Shown: positions 52,531 to 61,477 of the stretch, piece after piece
Layout: every line of letters starts with the position of its first letter
Position numbering within the stretch: position 1 is the first letter of the stretch
NCBI RefSeq assembly: GCF_004310865.1
Contig: NZ_SIXI01000001.1
Coordinates: 1 to 64,000, forward strand
Length of the DNA: 64,000 bases
Source of the DNA: Aquabacterium lacunae
GTDB taxonomy: Bacteria; Pseudomonadota; Gammaproteobacteria; Burkholderiales; Burkholderiaceae_C
Direction of reading: 5' to 3'
Translations under genes and position numbers: made by a program
The notes under the pieces: model-generated
Seen by the model: the letters and a program-made list of their open reading frames with translations, nothing else
Database searches by the model: none
Told to the model about the DNA's origin: nothing

Positions 52531-53283
52531 TCAGGTGGCAAAGCTGGCGGCCAGCGAGCCGAGCAGCAGGTTCCAGCCATCGGCCAGCACGAACAGCATC
52601 AGCTTGAAGGGCAAGGCTACCATCACGGGCGAGAGCATCATCATGCCCAGGCTCATGAGCACGCTGGCCACCACCATGTCGATCACCAGAAAGGGAATGA
52701 AGATCAGGAAGCCGATCTGGAAGGCCGACTTGAGTTCACTGGTGACGAAGGCGGGCACCAGCACGCGAAAGGGCACAGTCTCGGGCTTGAGTTCACCGGA
52801 ATGCTTGGCCAGCTTGGCGAACAGCTCCAGGTCGGACTGGCGGGTCTGCTTGCCCATGAAGCTGCGCATGGGCACCTGGCCACGCTCCAGCGCCTCGTTG
52901 AAGCTGATCTGGCCGGCCGAGAATGGCTCGTAGGCATCTTTGTAGACCTTGTCGATGGTAGGCCCCATGACAAACAGGGTCAGGAAGAGCGAGAGGCCAA
53001 TGATGACCTGGTTGGGTGGCGCCGTGGGTGTGCCGATGGCCTGGCGCACCAGACCCAGCACGATCACGATGCGGGTGAAGCCCGTCATCATCAGCAGGAT
53101 GGCCGGCAGGAAACCCAGGGTCGTGAAGAACAGCAGGGTCTGGATGGGCACCGAATAGCTGCCACCACCCCCCTGCCCCACCAGCAAGGGCAAAGTGGCC
53201 GGAGGGCTGGCGGTCTGGGCGGTGGCCAGCAGGGGCAAGGCCATCAAGGCGCCCAGTGTCAGAGCCTGGAGGGGGCGCTTCAT
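52531..53283 (-). CDS. fliP: Flagellar export gate protein FliP
   Basis: A 250-residue protein from ATG 53283, with a cleavable signal peptide ([24 protein letters not shown]) as usual for Fli[63 protein letters not shown] and [46 protein letters not shown] are diagnostic. Its ATG overlaps the fliO stop by 4 bp. Confidence 0.96.
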   Translation of the reverse strand: MKRPLQALTLGALMALPLLATAQTASPPATLPLLVGQGGGGSYSVPIQTLLFFTTLGFLPAILLMMTGFTRIVIVLGLVRQAIGTPTAPPNQVIIGLSLFLTLFVMGPTIDKVYKDAYEPFSAGQISFNEALERGQVPMRSFMGKQTRQSDLELFAKLAKHSGELKPETVPFRVLVPAFVTSELKSAFQIGFLIFIPFLVIDMVVASVLMSLGMMMLSPVMVALPFKLMLFVLADGWNLLLGSLAASFAT

Positions 53284-53630
53284 GCGGCATCTCCCTGAAC
53301 AGCAGCAGCCGCCGCTGCATGGTTCACCTGTTGAGCCAGTGCCTGGGCGAAGGCCGGCTGGCCCGCGCCTGCGTGCAGCACATGCAGGGTCTGGATGCTG
53401 TGAGCGGTCACGCCGATCACCAGGCGGGTGGCCTCGGCGCCCTGCCCCACCTCGATGGTCATGATCCGCTGGCCCGGGCCCAGGCCCAACTGCGCCAGTG
53501 TCTTGATGCTGTGGGCAGCAGGCACTGCACCTTTGGGCTGCCAGCCCGAGCGCTTGAGCAGCCACAGGGTGGCCGGGATCAGCGCCAGCACCACCACGAA
53601 CCAGAACATCATCAGGCCGGCAGATTGCAT
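53280..53630 (-). CDS. fliO: Flagellar biosynthesis protein FliO
   Basis: A 116-residue protein: one N-terminal membrane helix ([23 protein letters not shown]) and a small cytoplasmic domain ([35 protein letters not shown]) typical of FliO. It promotes stable assembly of the FliP ring. Position between fliN and fliP supports the call. Confidence 0.9.
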   Translation of the reverse strand: MQSAGLMMFWFVVVLALIPATLWLLKRSGWQPKGAVPAAHSIKTLAQLGLGPGQRIMTIEVGQGAEATRLVIGVTAHSIQTLHVLHAGAGQPAFAQALAQQVNHAAAAAAVQGDAA

Positions 53631-53658
53631 GAAATGGGGCTCCAGGGGCCGGTCAGGC

Positions 53659-54123
53659 TCACATGCCGCGGCTCAGGCGCCGCATGCGTTCGGAAGGGGT
53701 CACGATGTCGGTCAGGCGGATGCCGAACTTGTCGTTCACCACCACCACCTCACCCTGGGCGATCAGGAAGCCGTTGACCAGCACGTCCATGGGCTCGCCA
53801 GCCAGGGCATCGAGTTCCACCACCGAGCCCTGCGCCAGCTGCAGGATGTTCTTGATGGGGATGCGCGTGCGACCCAGCTCCACCGTGAGCTGCACGGGGA
53901 TGTCCAGGATCATGTTCAGGTCGTTCTGCGTCTGGGGCGCAGGCGACGAACCGAAATTGGCGAAGGTGGCCGGGGTGACCTGCGGGGCAGCTTCGGTCAC
54001 TTCCGTGGCCGTGGCGGTGGCTGCACCGCCGGAGGTTTGCTGGGCCAGTGCAGCTTCCCATTCGGCCGCCATGGCGTCTTGCTCGCCGCCGCCGTCGCTT
54101 GGGGGGAATTCGTTGTCACTCAT
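53659..54123 (-). CDS. fliN: Flagellar C-ring switch protein FliN
   Basis: A 154-residue protein from ATG 54123 with an acidic/Ala-rich N-terminal extension (DNEFPPSDGGGEQDAMAAEWEAALAQQ) and a C-terminal SpoA domain: NMILDIPVQLTVELGRTRIPIKNILQLAQGSVVELDALAGEPMDVLVNGFLIAQGEVVVVNDKFGIRLTDIV (given by parts). It overlaps the fliM stop by 8 bp. It forms the lower C-ring with FliM and binds export ATPase complex components. Confidence 0.95.
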   Translation of the reverse strand: MSDNEFPPSDGGGEQDAMAAEWEAALAQQTSGGAATATATEVTEAAPQVTPATFANFGSSPAPQTQNDLNMILDIPVQLTVELGRTRIPIKNILQLAQGSVVELDALAGEPMDVLVNGFLIAQGEVVVVNDKFGIRLTDIVTPSERMRRLSRGM

Positions 54124-55120
54124 GGGTCTGTTCTCCAAGCCAGGTCAGCCCGGTGTTGGTCAGCATGTTTTCCACCCGCAGGGCGTACTTGCCGTTCGAG
54201 GTGCCGTAGTAGCACTCCATGATCGGCACGCCGTCGACCTTGGCTTCCACCAGGGGGTTCAGGTCCAGTTCGATGAAGTCGCCAGGCTTGAGCGCCAGCA
54301 GCTGCTCGACCGTGGCCGGTGCATGGGCCAGGTCGGCCACCAGGTTCACGGTGGCCGACTGGATCTCGCGGCTCAGCAGCTTCACCCAGCGACGGTCGGG
54401 TTCGGTCGAGTCACCCTGGATCGACGAATACAGGATGTCACGGATGGGCTCGAAGGTGGAATAAGGAATGCAGAAGTGGATGGTGCCGCTGGTGTCACCA
54501 ATTTCGAGCGTGAAAGAAGTGCACACCACGATCTCGCTGGGTGTGGCGATGGTGGCGAACTGCGGCTGCATCTCCGAGCGCTGGTACTCCAGCTCGATCG
54601 GGTAGATGCCCTTCCAGGCCTTGGCGTATTCGGCGCTGATGACTTCCACCAGGCGCAGGATGACGCGCTGCTCGGTGGGCGAGAAATCGCGGCCTTCGAT
54701 GCGGGTGTGGAACTTGCCGGCCCCACCGAACAGCGAATCGATGATGGCGAATACCAGGGTCGGGTCACACACCACCAGACCCGAGCCACGCAGGGGACGC
54801 ACCGCCATGATGTTGAAGTTGGTGGGCACCACGATCTCGCGCAGGAAGGCACTGTACTTCTGCACCTTGATGCCACCCACCGACACTTCGGGCGACTTGC
54901 GGATCAGGTTGAACAGCCCCACCCGGATGTTTCGGGCGAAGCGCTCATTGATGATCTCCATGGTGGGCATGCGCCCACGGACGATCCGTTCCTGATTGGC
55001 CAGGTCGTAGTCGCGAATGCCTTCCTTGGGAACATCTTCCTGTTCCAGTTTCTGGCTTTCGCCTGTGATGCCCTGCAACAGGGCATCGACTTCGTCTTGC
55101 GACAGGATCTGGTTGCTCAT
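54116..55120 (-). CDS. fliM: Flagellar motor switch protein FliM
   Basis: A 334-residue protein. MSNQILSQDEVDALLQGITGE is the CheY-P-binding N-terminal segment; IRDYDLANQERIVRGRMPTMEIINERFARNIRVGLFNLIRK opens the middle CheC-like domain; the C-terminal SpoA domain contains LLALKPGDFIELDLN and GKYALRVENML. It sets rotation direction in the C-ring. Confidence 0.96.
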   Translation of the reverse strand: MSNQILSQDEVDALLQGITGESQKLEQEDVPKEGIRDYDLANQERIVRGRMPTMEIINERFARNIRVGLFNLIRKSPEVSVGGIKVQKYSAFLREIVVPTNFNIMAVRPLRGSGLVVCDPTLVFAIIDSLFGGAGKFHTRIEGRDFSPTEQRVILRLVEVISAEYAKAWKGIYPIELEYQRSEMQPQFATIATPSEIVVCTSFTLEIGDTSGTIHFCIPYSTFEPIRDILYSSIQGDSTEPDRRWVKLLSREIQSATVNLVADLAHAPATVEQLLALKPGDFIELDLNPLVEAKVDGVPIMECYYGTSNGKYALRVENMLTNTGLTWLGEQTHE

Positions 55121-55155
55121 GGCCGTTCACACTGCCTGCTGGCCTGGGGGATTCG

Positions 55156-55803
55156 TCACTGGATGACGAACGTGGAGTAGTGCACCTGGACGATGGGGTT
55201 GTAGGACTCGACCTTCTTGCGCTTCTTCTTTTTCTTCTTGGGGTTTTCTTCCTCTTCTTCTTCGTCGTCCGGGTCTTCGATGACGTAACCCATGGCGCGG
55301 GCCGCATCGCGCTTGATCTCGTCGGCCAGCGTTTCCTTGCCTTCCGGGCTGAGCAGCTCTTCCGAGCTCTTGTGCGACAAGATCAGCAGGATGCTGTTGC
55401 GGATGGCCGGCATGTACACCTTCATTTCGTCAGCCACCTTGGGGTCATCGACCTGCAGGTTCAGGCCGATCTGGGCATAACGGTCGGTGTCGCGATCGGT
55501 CAGGTTGACAATGAACGGGTCCAGCGGCACGAAGGCTGGCGGACTGGCCTTGGCATCCTTGTCGGGCTTGGGCGCGGCTTTCTTGGCCGGCTTGGCGTGC
55601 GCCTCTTCGTGGCCACCGTCTTCGCCTTCAGCAGCAGCGGCCTCGGCTTCAGCCGCCTTCTTCTTCATCATGTAGAACGCGCCGCCACCGCCGCCCAGCA
55701 GCAGCACAGCCACGGCCGCACCGATGATGACAAGCTTCTTCTTGCCTCCGCCCGCAGGGGCTTCGCCTTGTGCGGCCGGAGCGGGAGCAGGTGCGGCTGA
55801 CAT
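55156..55803 (-). CDS. fliL: Flagellar basal-body protein FliL with charged insert
   Basis: A 215-residue protein from ATG 55803 (GGAGAG 6 nt upstream). A Lys-flanked membrane helix (KKKLVIIGAAVAVLLLGGGGGAFYMM, ~24-50) is followed by an Ala/Glu/Lys-rich linker and the stomatin-like FliL domain (FVPLDPFIVNLTDRDTDRYAQIGLNLQV, RNSILLILSHKSSEELLSPEGKETLADEI). Just before the conserved end VQVHYSTFVIQ is an unusual block of consecutive acidic then basic residues (DDEEEEEENPKKKKKKRKK). FliL surrounds the stator and affects torque. Confidence 0.93.
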   Translation of the reverse strand: MSAAPAPAPAAQGEAPAGGGKKKLVIIGAAVAVLLLGGGGGAFYMMKKKAAEAEAAAAEGEDGGHEEAHAKPAKKAAPKPDKDAKASPPAFVPLDPFIVNLTDRDTDRYAQIGLNLQVDDPKVADEMKVYMPAIRNSILLILSHKSSEELLSPEGKETLADEIKRDAARAMGYVIEDPDDEEEEEENPKKKKKKRKKVESYNPIVQVHYSTFVIQ

Positions 55804-55833
55804 GGTGATCTCTCCGTCGATGAACTGAGTTCG

Positions 55834-55844
55834 ATTATTCGGAG
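55834..55844 (-). promoter_or_regulatory. Shared 11-bp element upstream of fliL
   Basis: CTCCGAATAAT on the minus strand, ending 31 bp before the fliL ATG. The same 11 bp occur upstream of fliF (63331-63341). It contains AATAAT, one base from a sigma-70 -10 box, so it may be a common flagellar class II promoter element. The fliL gene has a 103-bp gap after fliK and so needs its own promoter. Confidence 0.5.
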
Positions 55845-55906
55845 CCCGGCCTTTTTGCAATGTGCCAATAAGGCCCGCGGAAACCGGGTTGATCGTTCAC
55901 AGAGGG

Positions 55907-57388
55907 TCAGGCATAGAGGTCCAGGCCGCCAGGACGACTCGATCCCAGGGGCCGTGCACCCAGGCTTTCAGACACCCCATCGGCCACGCCAGCGCTGACC
56001 CAGCGGACTTCGGGCTCACGCCCCTGGCGACCGGATGTGCCCTGGCCACCGTTTGGCTGGCCTGCAGCTGCCTGGGCCCAGGCCTGCTGCTGTGGCGTCT
56101 GGTCTGACACGCCGCCGCCCGACAGCTTCAGGCCCGACTCCTCCAGCGCCGAAGACAGCTGGCCCAGGCTGGCCTCGATGGCCTCACGCGTTTCTGCCGC
56201 TGCTGCCGCAAAGTCGATGTGGGCGTTCTGGCCGTCCAGTTCGATGCGGATGTGAACCGGGCCCATCTCGGCCGGATTCAGCCGCAGTTCGGCGGTCATG
56301 GGGCCATCGGCGGCTGGGCCATTGACCCAGAAAGCAACGCGATCGCTCAGGGCCTGGGTGAAGGCCGGGCTCTCCATGGGCGTGTGCAAGGTGCCGGTGT
56401 AATGGCGAGTGGCGCCCTCACTGCGGGGCGCGCTCAGAGGCTGCAGTTCGCGCTGCAAAGCCGAGGCGAAGCTGGCCGCCGCTGCATCACCCGCAGCAGA
56501 AGATGTTTCGTCCAGGCCCATCGCACGCAGCGGCAGGGCTCCGCCCTCGTCTGCGGAGGTCCCATTGCCACGGCCATTCCCCGTGTCCGAGTTGCCGCCG
56601 GCCTGACCGCGTTGAAGGGCCTGCATCGCGAGCGCTTCTGCACCTGATGCCCCCCTGGGCTGCCAACCCGACGTGTCGCCCTGGGCAGGTGGCAGGCCTG
56701 CCGCTCGAGCGCCTGCCTCGGCATCTGTCAACGCCTGGGCGCCCGGCTGTGCCGGGCTTTGCAGTGACGCCAGCCAGGCCAGCATGGCCGCCGGGTCGCT
56801 GGCCGCCACGTCATCAGGCACAGGCAGCTCCTTGACCCAGGCCATGGCCTCGCCTTGGGCGGTCTGAAACCGCACGGCCTCTCCAGCATCGCTGGCCTCG
56901 CCCGCCTTTTCGGCGCCCTCGGCTGCGGCATTGGCGTTGGGCTTGGATGCGCCATCGGCCTTGGCCGCCTTGCCCTGCTCCGGCGCACGCGCTGTGCTGG
57001 TGTTTTTGCGCAGCTCCTTGCTGGCCATGCGACTGGCCTGCCCATTTGCCTGCCCATTGGCCTGCCCATTAACCTGCGCAGGAGATGCAGTTTCGCCAGC
57101 GGTGTCCGCCTGGGTGATGTTGGACGGCTGAAGGTCGGCGCCAACGGTCTGCCCGTCACGGACCGATGGCGAACGGCCTGCCACATGGGCCTGCACCACG
57201 CGCGCTGCGGGCATGGCCTGGGGTGAAGCCGCCGGTGCATCGGGCTGGCGGTACTGTTGCATCCATCGCTGGAAGGCAGCGGCATCGCCTGACGTGCTGT
57301 TGCGGCCTGTGCCCTGGGTCTGCTGCAAGAGGGCCTCCAGGCTGGCGGCGTGGCTGGAAACCTGGCTGTTGGTGCGGGGAGTGGTCAT
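55907..57388 (-). CDS. fliK: Flagellar hook-length control protein FliK
   Basis: A 493-residue protein from ATG 57388. The first ~360 residues are low-complexity, rich in Ala, Gly, Gln and Ser, with a GQANGQANGQANGQAS repeat; the C-terminal domain has the FliK core ELRLNPAEMGPVHIRIELDGQNAHIDFAA and LSSALEESGLKLSGGGVSD. It is secreted and measures hook length, then switches export specificity via FlhB. It lies 41 bp after fliJ. Confidence 0.9.
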   Translation of the reverse strand: MTTPRTNSQVSSHAASLEALLQQTQGTGRNSTSGDAAAFQRWMQQYRQPDAPAASPQAMPAARVVQAHVAGRSPSVRDGQTVGADLQPSNITQADTAGETASPAQVNGQANGQANGQASRMASKELRKNTSTARAPEQGKAAKADGASKPNANAAAEGAEKAGEASDAGEAVRFQTAQGEAMAWVKELPVPDDVAASDPAAMLAWLASLQSPAQPGAQALTDAEAGARAAGLPPAQGDTSGWQPRGASGAEALAMQALQRGQAGGNSDTGNGRGNGTSADEGGALPLRAMGLDETSSAAGDAAAASFASALQRELQPLSAPRSEGATRHYTGTLHTPMESPAFTQALSDRVAFWVNGPAADGPMTAELRLNPAEMGPVHIRIELDGQNAHIDFAAAAAETREAIEASLGQLSSALEESGLKLSGGGVSDQTPQQQAWAQAAAGQPNGGQGTSGRQGREPEVRWVSAGVADGVSESLGARPLGSSRPGGLDLYA

Positions 57389-57429
57389 GGTCAACCCTCG
57401 GGCTGTGTCCGTCCGGCGGACGTTGGCGT

Positions 57430-57897
57430 TCAGTTCAGCGGACTGCTGGAGGCACTGCGGGCCGACGCATACAGGCGCGCGGCCATCTCATCGGTGGCTT
57501 TCTGGTCACGGCGGTCCTGCTTGAGAGCCTGCTCACGTTCGCGCCGGTCCAGCAACTTGTCAACCGCAGCCACCTTGCGTTCGCGTTCGATCAGCACGGC
57601 CTGACAGCGCTCCATGTACACCCTGGCGGCTTCGGTGCGGCGCTGCTGCTCTGACTCTGCGTCGGTCATGCGGGTCATGAAATCCTGGTAGCAGCGCATG
57701 ATCTCCATGCCGCCACTGTGACTGAATTGCTGTTGCCAGCGGTCCTGGTACTGCTTGCGAAAATCGTGAAGGGACTGCAGTTGTTGCCTTGCGGTGTCAT
57801 GCGCACGGCGACCACTTTCAAACTGCGCAAACGCCTCGTCTCGGGCGGCCTGGGCCTGCTCCAGCAAGGCGATCAGTGGTTGCTGCGGACTGCTCAA
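57430..57897 (-). CDS. fliJ: Flagellar export chaperone FliJ
   Basis: A 155-residue, almost entirely helical coiled-coil protein (LIALLEQAQAARDEAFAQFESGRRAHDTARQQLQSLHDFRKQYQDRW..., later VYMERCQAVLIERERKVAAVDKLLDRRE) with the FliJ pattern. The start is TTG 57897, supported by AGGAG 6 nt upstream and the lack of an ATG nearby. It sits between fliI and fliK as usual and activates the FliI-FlhA export machinery. Confidence 0.88.
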   Translation of the reverse strand: MSSPQQPLIALLEQAQAARDEAFAQFESGRRAHDTARQQLQSLHDFRKQYQDRWQQQFSHSGGMEIMRCYQDFMTRMTDAESEQQRRTEAARVYMERCQAVLIERERKVAAVDKLLDRREREQALKQDRRDQKATDEMAARLYASARSASSSPLN

Positions 57898-57922
57898 AGT
57901 TCACTCCTGTGCTCACGGGACT

Positions 57923-59350
57923 TCACCCTTGAACGATGTCACGCAGCTGCCCGACGCTGTCGGCCAAAGTGGCCGGGCTATGCATGTCTTGTTGAAGCAT
58001 TGCCACCATGCGGGAATGCGCGCGCACGGCCATGTCCAGCTCGGGGTCGCTGCCGGGGGTGTAGGCGCCCAACTGGATGAGGTCTTTGGCCTTGCTGTAG
58101 CGTGACCACAGCTGGCGGAAGCGCCGTGAGGCATCGATGTGCACGGGGTCGGCCACGTTGTGCATCACGCGCGAAGCCGAGCGTTCGATGTCGATGGCAG
58201 GAAAGTGCCCCGCTTCGGCCAATTCACGCGACAGCACGATGTGGCCGTCCAGGATGGCACGGGCCGCATCGGCAATCGGGTCCTGCTGGTCGTCGCCTTC
58301 CGACAGTACGGTATAGAAGGCCGTGATCGAGCCATGTCCGTTCAGGCCATTGCCGCTGCGCTCGACCAGCTGGGGCAGCTTGGCAAAGCAGCTGGGCGGG
58401 TAGCCTTTGGTGGCGGGCGGCTCCCCAATGGCCAGGGCGATTTCGCGCTGGGCCATGGCATAGCGGGTCAGCGAATCCATGAGCAGAAGCACGTGCAGGC
58501 CCTGATCGCGGAAATGCTCGGCAATGGCGGTGGCATAAGCCGCACCCTGCATGCGGGTCAGCGGTGGCGCGTCGGCTGGAGCGGCCACCACCACCGAACG
58601 GGCCAGACCCTCTTCGCCCAGGATGTCTTCGATGAATTCCTTGACCTCGCGACCGCGCTCACCGATCAGGCCCACCACGATGACATCGGCCTGCGTGTAG
58701 CGGGCCATCATGCCCAGCAGCACCGACTTGCCCACACCGGAACCGGCGAACAGGCCGATGCGCTGCCCACGACCGACGGTCAGCATCGAGTTGATGGCGC
58801 GCACGCCCGTGTCCAGCGGCAGGCGCACCGGGTCGCGCTCCATGGCATTGATCGGGCGGCGCACCAACGGTTCGCTGCGCACAAGGTTCAAAGGGCCCTG
58901 ACGGTCCATGGGCTCGCCCTCGGCGTTGATGACGCGGCCCAGCAGCCCGCTGCCAATCGGCAAATGGCGCGTACGGTCTTCACTGCGGCGCCAGGGGTGG
59001 CTGGGGCGGCCCAGCAAAGGTGGGTTGATGGGCAGGCTGCGGGGCACCACGCGTGCACCGCTGGCCAGGCCATGCACCTCGGCCGTGGGCATGAGGTAGG
59101 CGCGGTCACCCGTGAAACCCACCACCTCGGCCAGCACCGCGGCCTCGCGGCGCATGTCGGAATGGATCTCGCACACCGCCCCCACGGGCTGACGCACGCC
59201 GGCAGCTTCCAGCACCAGGCCGGCCACCTTCACCAGCTTGCCTTCGTTTTCCAGGGGCTGCGGGGCGCTGGCACAGGCATCCAGGTCCTGCAGGAACCGG
59301 TGCCAGCGGTCCATGGCCACGTCATGGCCAGCGCGAATGGGCATGTTCAT
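57923..59350 (-). CDS. fliI: Flagellum-specific ATPase FliI
   Basis: A 475-residue F1-beta-like ATPase. Walker A is GLFAGSGVGKSVLLGMMARY, Walker B is HVLLLMDSLTRYAMAQREIALAIGEPP, and VVGLIGERGREVKEFIEDILG and AFYTVLSEGDDQQDPIADAARAILDGHIVLSR are conserved. It powers the early steps of type III export. Its ATG overlaps the fliH stop by 4 bp. Confidence 0.97.
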   Translation of the reverse strand: MNMPIRAGHDVAMDRWHRFLQDLDACASAPQPLENEGKLVKVAGLVLEAAGVRQPVGAVCEIHSDMRREAAVLAEVVGFTGDRAYLMPTAEVHGLASGARVVPRSLPINPPLLGRPSHPWRRSEDRTRHLPIGSGLLGRVINAEGEPMDRQGPLNLVRSEPLVRRPINAMERDPVRLPLDTGVRAINSMLTVGRGQRIGLFAGSGVGKSVLLGMMARYTQADVIVVGLIGERGREVKEFIEDILGEEGLARSVVVAAPADAPPLTRMQGAAYATAIAEHFRDQGLHVLLLMDSLTRYAMAQREIALAIGEPPATKGYPPSCFAKLPQLVERSGNGLNGHGSITAFYTVLSEGDDQQDPIADAARAILDGHIVLSRELAEAGHFPAIDIERSASRVMHNVADPVHIDASRRFRQLWSRYSKAKDLIQLGAYTPGSDPELDMAVRAHSRMVAMLQQDMHSPATLADSVGQLRDIVQG

Positions 59351-60486
59351 GGCGCGTCTCCGGTGGAAGGCGGTGGGTCGATGGCGTCGAGGTCATCCCA
59401 GGTCAAGTCGTCATCGTCGGCAGTGGGTGCTGCAGATGGCGTTGCGGCCGCGGGTGCAGCACGGCTGCCCTGGCGCTCTTCCCAGGGCATGGCACTGCCC
59501 ATGGCGGCTGCGGCACGGCCCCAGCGGGCCTGCACGCTGGCGTCCACCACCGCAATGTCCGACTCGACCACACAGCCACCGGGGGCCACTTGGGGGTCGG
59601 CCACGGCTCGGGCGCCTCGTGTGGCCAGCGCGTCTTCCAGAGAACCCTGCGCCACGCGCAGGTCTTCGGGGTTCATGCGCAAGGTCACGTCGCGGGCACT
59701 GGCCAGCAAGGCGGCCATGGCGTCTTCCGCCACCTGCACGATCAGTTCGGGGCGCTGGGTGATTTCGCTGCGCACCACCTGTCGGGCCAGCTCCAGCGCC
59801 ACCCCGGCAATGCGGCCTGAGAGCTGCGCTTCCAGCTGTTCGAGGCGCTGGTGCAGGTCAGCGACCATGGCGCCCACCTGATCGGACATGAAGGCGGCCA
59901 TCTGGGCCGATTGCGTGGCCTTGTAGCTTTCCAGCGCGGCCAGGCCATCGCGGTAGCCGTCCTGGTAACCCGACTGACGGGACTCCTTCACCAGCACGTC
60001 CACCTGGGCCTGCGGCACGGTGGGTTCGGGTGGTGTGGCGGGCTGAGCAGGTTCAGGCGCGGCTGCAGTGCTGCCGCTGTGTGCACCCGCTTTCGCACTG
60101 GGCGCCTGTGCCATGGCAGGCGCAGACGCCGGGCCCGCAGGTCGCGCAGCCGGTTGCGGTGCCGGACTTCCCGCGCGTGTGGGCACCAGGGGCTCCACGT
60201 GGCTTCGGGCACCGGCCTGGCCTGCAGCAGAGGCCCCGGCGGGCGCCGCAGCACGGGGCGCCGCTGGCTTGGCTGCCACCGCCGTGTCACCCTCCTGCTG
60301 GGCCACACGCGAGGCAAAAGGAGCTTTGTGCACGCCACCACCCGCCGGTGATTCGCCAGGGGCTGGACGGGTGCTGCCCGGGCTTTCCAGCGACGCGGGG
60401 TTCCAGGCCGAAAAGCCCTTGAGCTCTTCGCGCGGGATGAACCGCGCGTAGCTGGAACCGCCGGGTGGCTGTTTAGACGTACTCAT
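59347..60486 (-). CDS. fliH: Flagellar assembly protein FliH (long Ala/Pro-rich form)
   Basis: A 379-residue protein. The N-terminus YARFIPREELKGFSAWNPASLE is the conserved FliH start; residues ~45-165 are an Ala/Pro-rich linker; then come the helical stalk (SGYQDGYRDGLAALESYKATQ, HQRLEQLEAQLSGRIAGVALELARQVVRSEI) and the globular C-terminal domain (VTLRMNPEDLRV, GGCVVESDIAVVDASVQARW). It regulates FliI and docks it at the C-ring. The linker makes it much longer than the ~235-residue enterobacterial protein. It overlaps fliG by 14 bp. Confidence 0.9.
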   Translation of the reverse strand: MSTSKQPPGGSSYARFIPREELKGFSAWNPASLESPGSTRPAPGESPAGGGVHKAPFASRVAQQEGDTAVAAKPAAPRAAAPAGASAAGQAGARSHVEPLVPTRAGSPAPQPAARPAGPASAPAMAQAPSAKAGAHSGSTAAAPEPAQPATPPEPTVPQAQVDVLVKESRQSGYQDGYRDGLAALESYKATQSAQMAAFMSDQVGAMVADLHQRLEQLEAQLSGRIAGVALELARQVVRSEITQRPELIVQVAEDAMAALLASARDVTLRMNPEDLRVAQGSLEDALATRGARAVADPQVAPGGCVVESDIAVVDASVQARWGRAAAAMGSAMPWEERQGSRAAPAAATPSAAPTADDDDLTWDDLDAIDPPPSTGDAP

Positions 60487-61468
60487 CGTCTCCTCCGCCG
60501 GCCAGCACGATCTGGCCTTCGTCGGCGAGGCGTCTCACGATCTTGAGCATTTCCTTCTGCTCGGACTCGACTTCAGACAACTTCACCGGCCCGCGAGATT
60601 CCAGGTCTTCGCGCAGGGTTTCGGCCGCGCGGCTGGACATGTTCTTGAACACCTTCTCGCGGATCTCGGGCGAAGCCCCCTTGAGCGCGATGATGAGCGA
60701 TTCGGTCTGCACTTCCTTGAGCAGCGACTGGAAGCCCTTGTCGTCGAGCTTGCCCAGGTCGTCGAACACGAACATGTTGTCTTGGATCTTCTGGGCCAGG
60801 TCGCCGTCCGATTCTCGGATGTAATCCAGGATGGAGGTCTCCAGTGCCGAGCCCATCATGTTGATGATTTCGGCTGCGGGCTTGACCCCACCCAGCGACT
60901 GGCGCTTGACCTGCACGCCTCCAGCCAGCACGCGAGACAGCACCTCATTGAGGTCTTTCAGCGCATTCGGCTGGATGCCGTCCAGCGTGGCGATGCGGAT
61001 CATCACCTCGTTGCGGTGCCGCTCCGTGAACGACTTCAGCACCGAAGAGGCCTGGTCCGGGTCGAGGTGCACCAGGATGGCGGCCACGATCTGCGGGTGC
61101 TCGTTGCGCAGCATTTCGGCCACCGAGGCCGCATCCATCCACTTCAGGCTTTCGATGCCGGTGGTGTCTTCGCCCTGCAGGATGCGGTCGATCAGCAGGT
61201 TGGCCTTTTCGTCACCCAGGGCCTTGCGCAACACCGACTTGACGTACTCGTCGGTGTCGGCCACCAGCGCACCCATGTCGGTGGCCTCCCCGGCGAACCG
61301 GTCCAGCACCGACTCGACGCGTTCCTTGGACACCGTTTTCAGCTTGGCAATGGTCTCGCCCAGCCCTTGAACCTCTTTCGGGGTGAGCTGTTTGAACACT
61401 TCAGCCGCTTCTTCCTCACCCAGCGACATCAGCAGGATGGCGGCGTCTTCCAGTCCTTGTTCGTCCAT
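60473..61468 (-). CDS. fliG: Flagellar motor switch protein FliG
   Basis: A 331-residue protein: GLEDAAILLMSLGEEEAAEVFKQLTPKEVQGLGETIAKL (FliF-binding domain), NEHPQIVAAILVHLDPDQASSVLKSF (EHPQ motif, middle domain), and the C-terminal charged torque helix DKGFQSLLKEVQTESLIIALKGASPEIREKVFKNMSSRAAETLREDLESRGPVKLSEVE. It links the MS ring to the C-ring and contacts the stator. It is 9 bp after fliF. Confidence 0.97.
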   Translation of the reverse strand: MDEQGLEDAAILLMSLGEEEAAEVFKQLTPKEVQGLGETIAKLKTVSKERVESVLDRFAGEATDMGALVADTDEYVKSVLRKALGDEKANLLIDRILQGEDTTGIESLKWMDAASVAEMLRNEHPQIVAAILVHLDPDQASSVLKSFTERHRNEVMIRIATLDGIQPNALKDLNEVLSRVLAGGVQVKRQSLGGVKPAAEIINMMGSALETSILDYIRESDGDLAQKIQDNMFVFDDLGKLDDKGFQSLLKEVQTESLIIALKGASPEIREKVFKNMSSRAAETLREDLESRGPVKLSEVESEQKEMLKIVRRLADEGQIVLAGGGDDEYV

Positions 61469-61477
61469 GCTTGCTCG

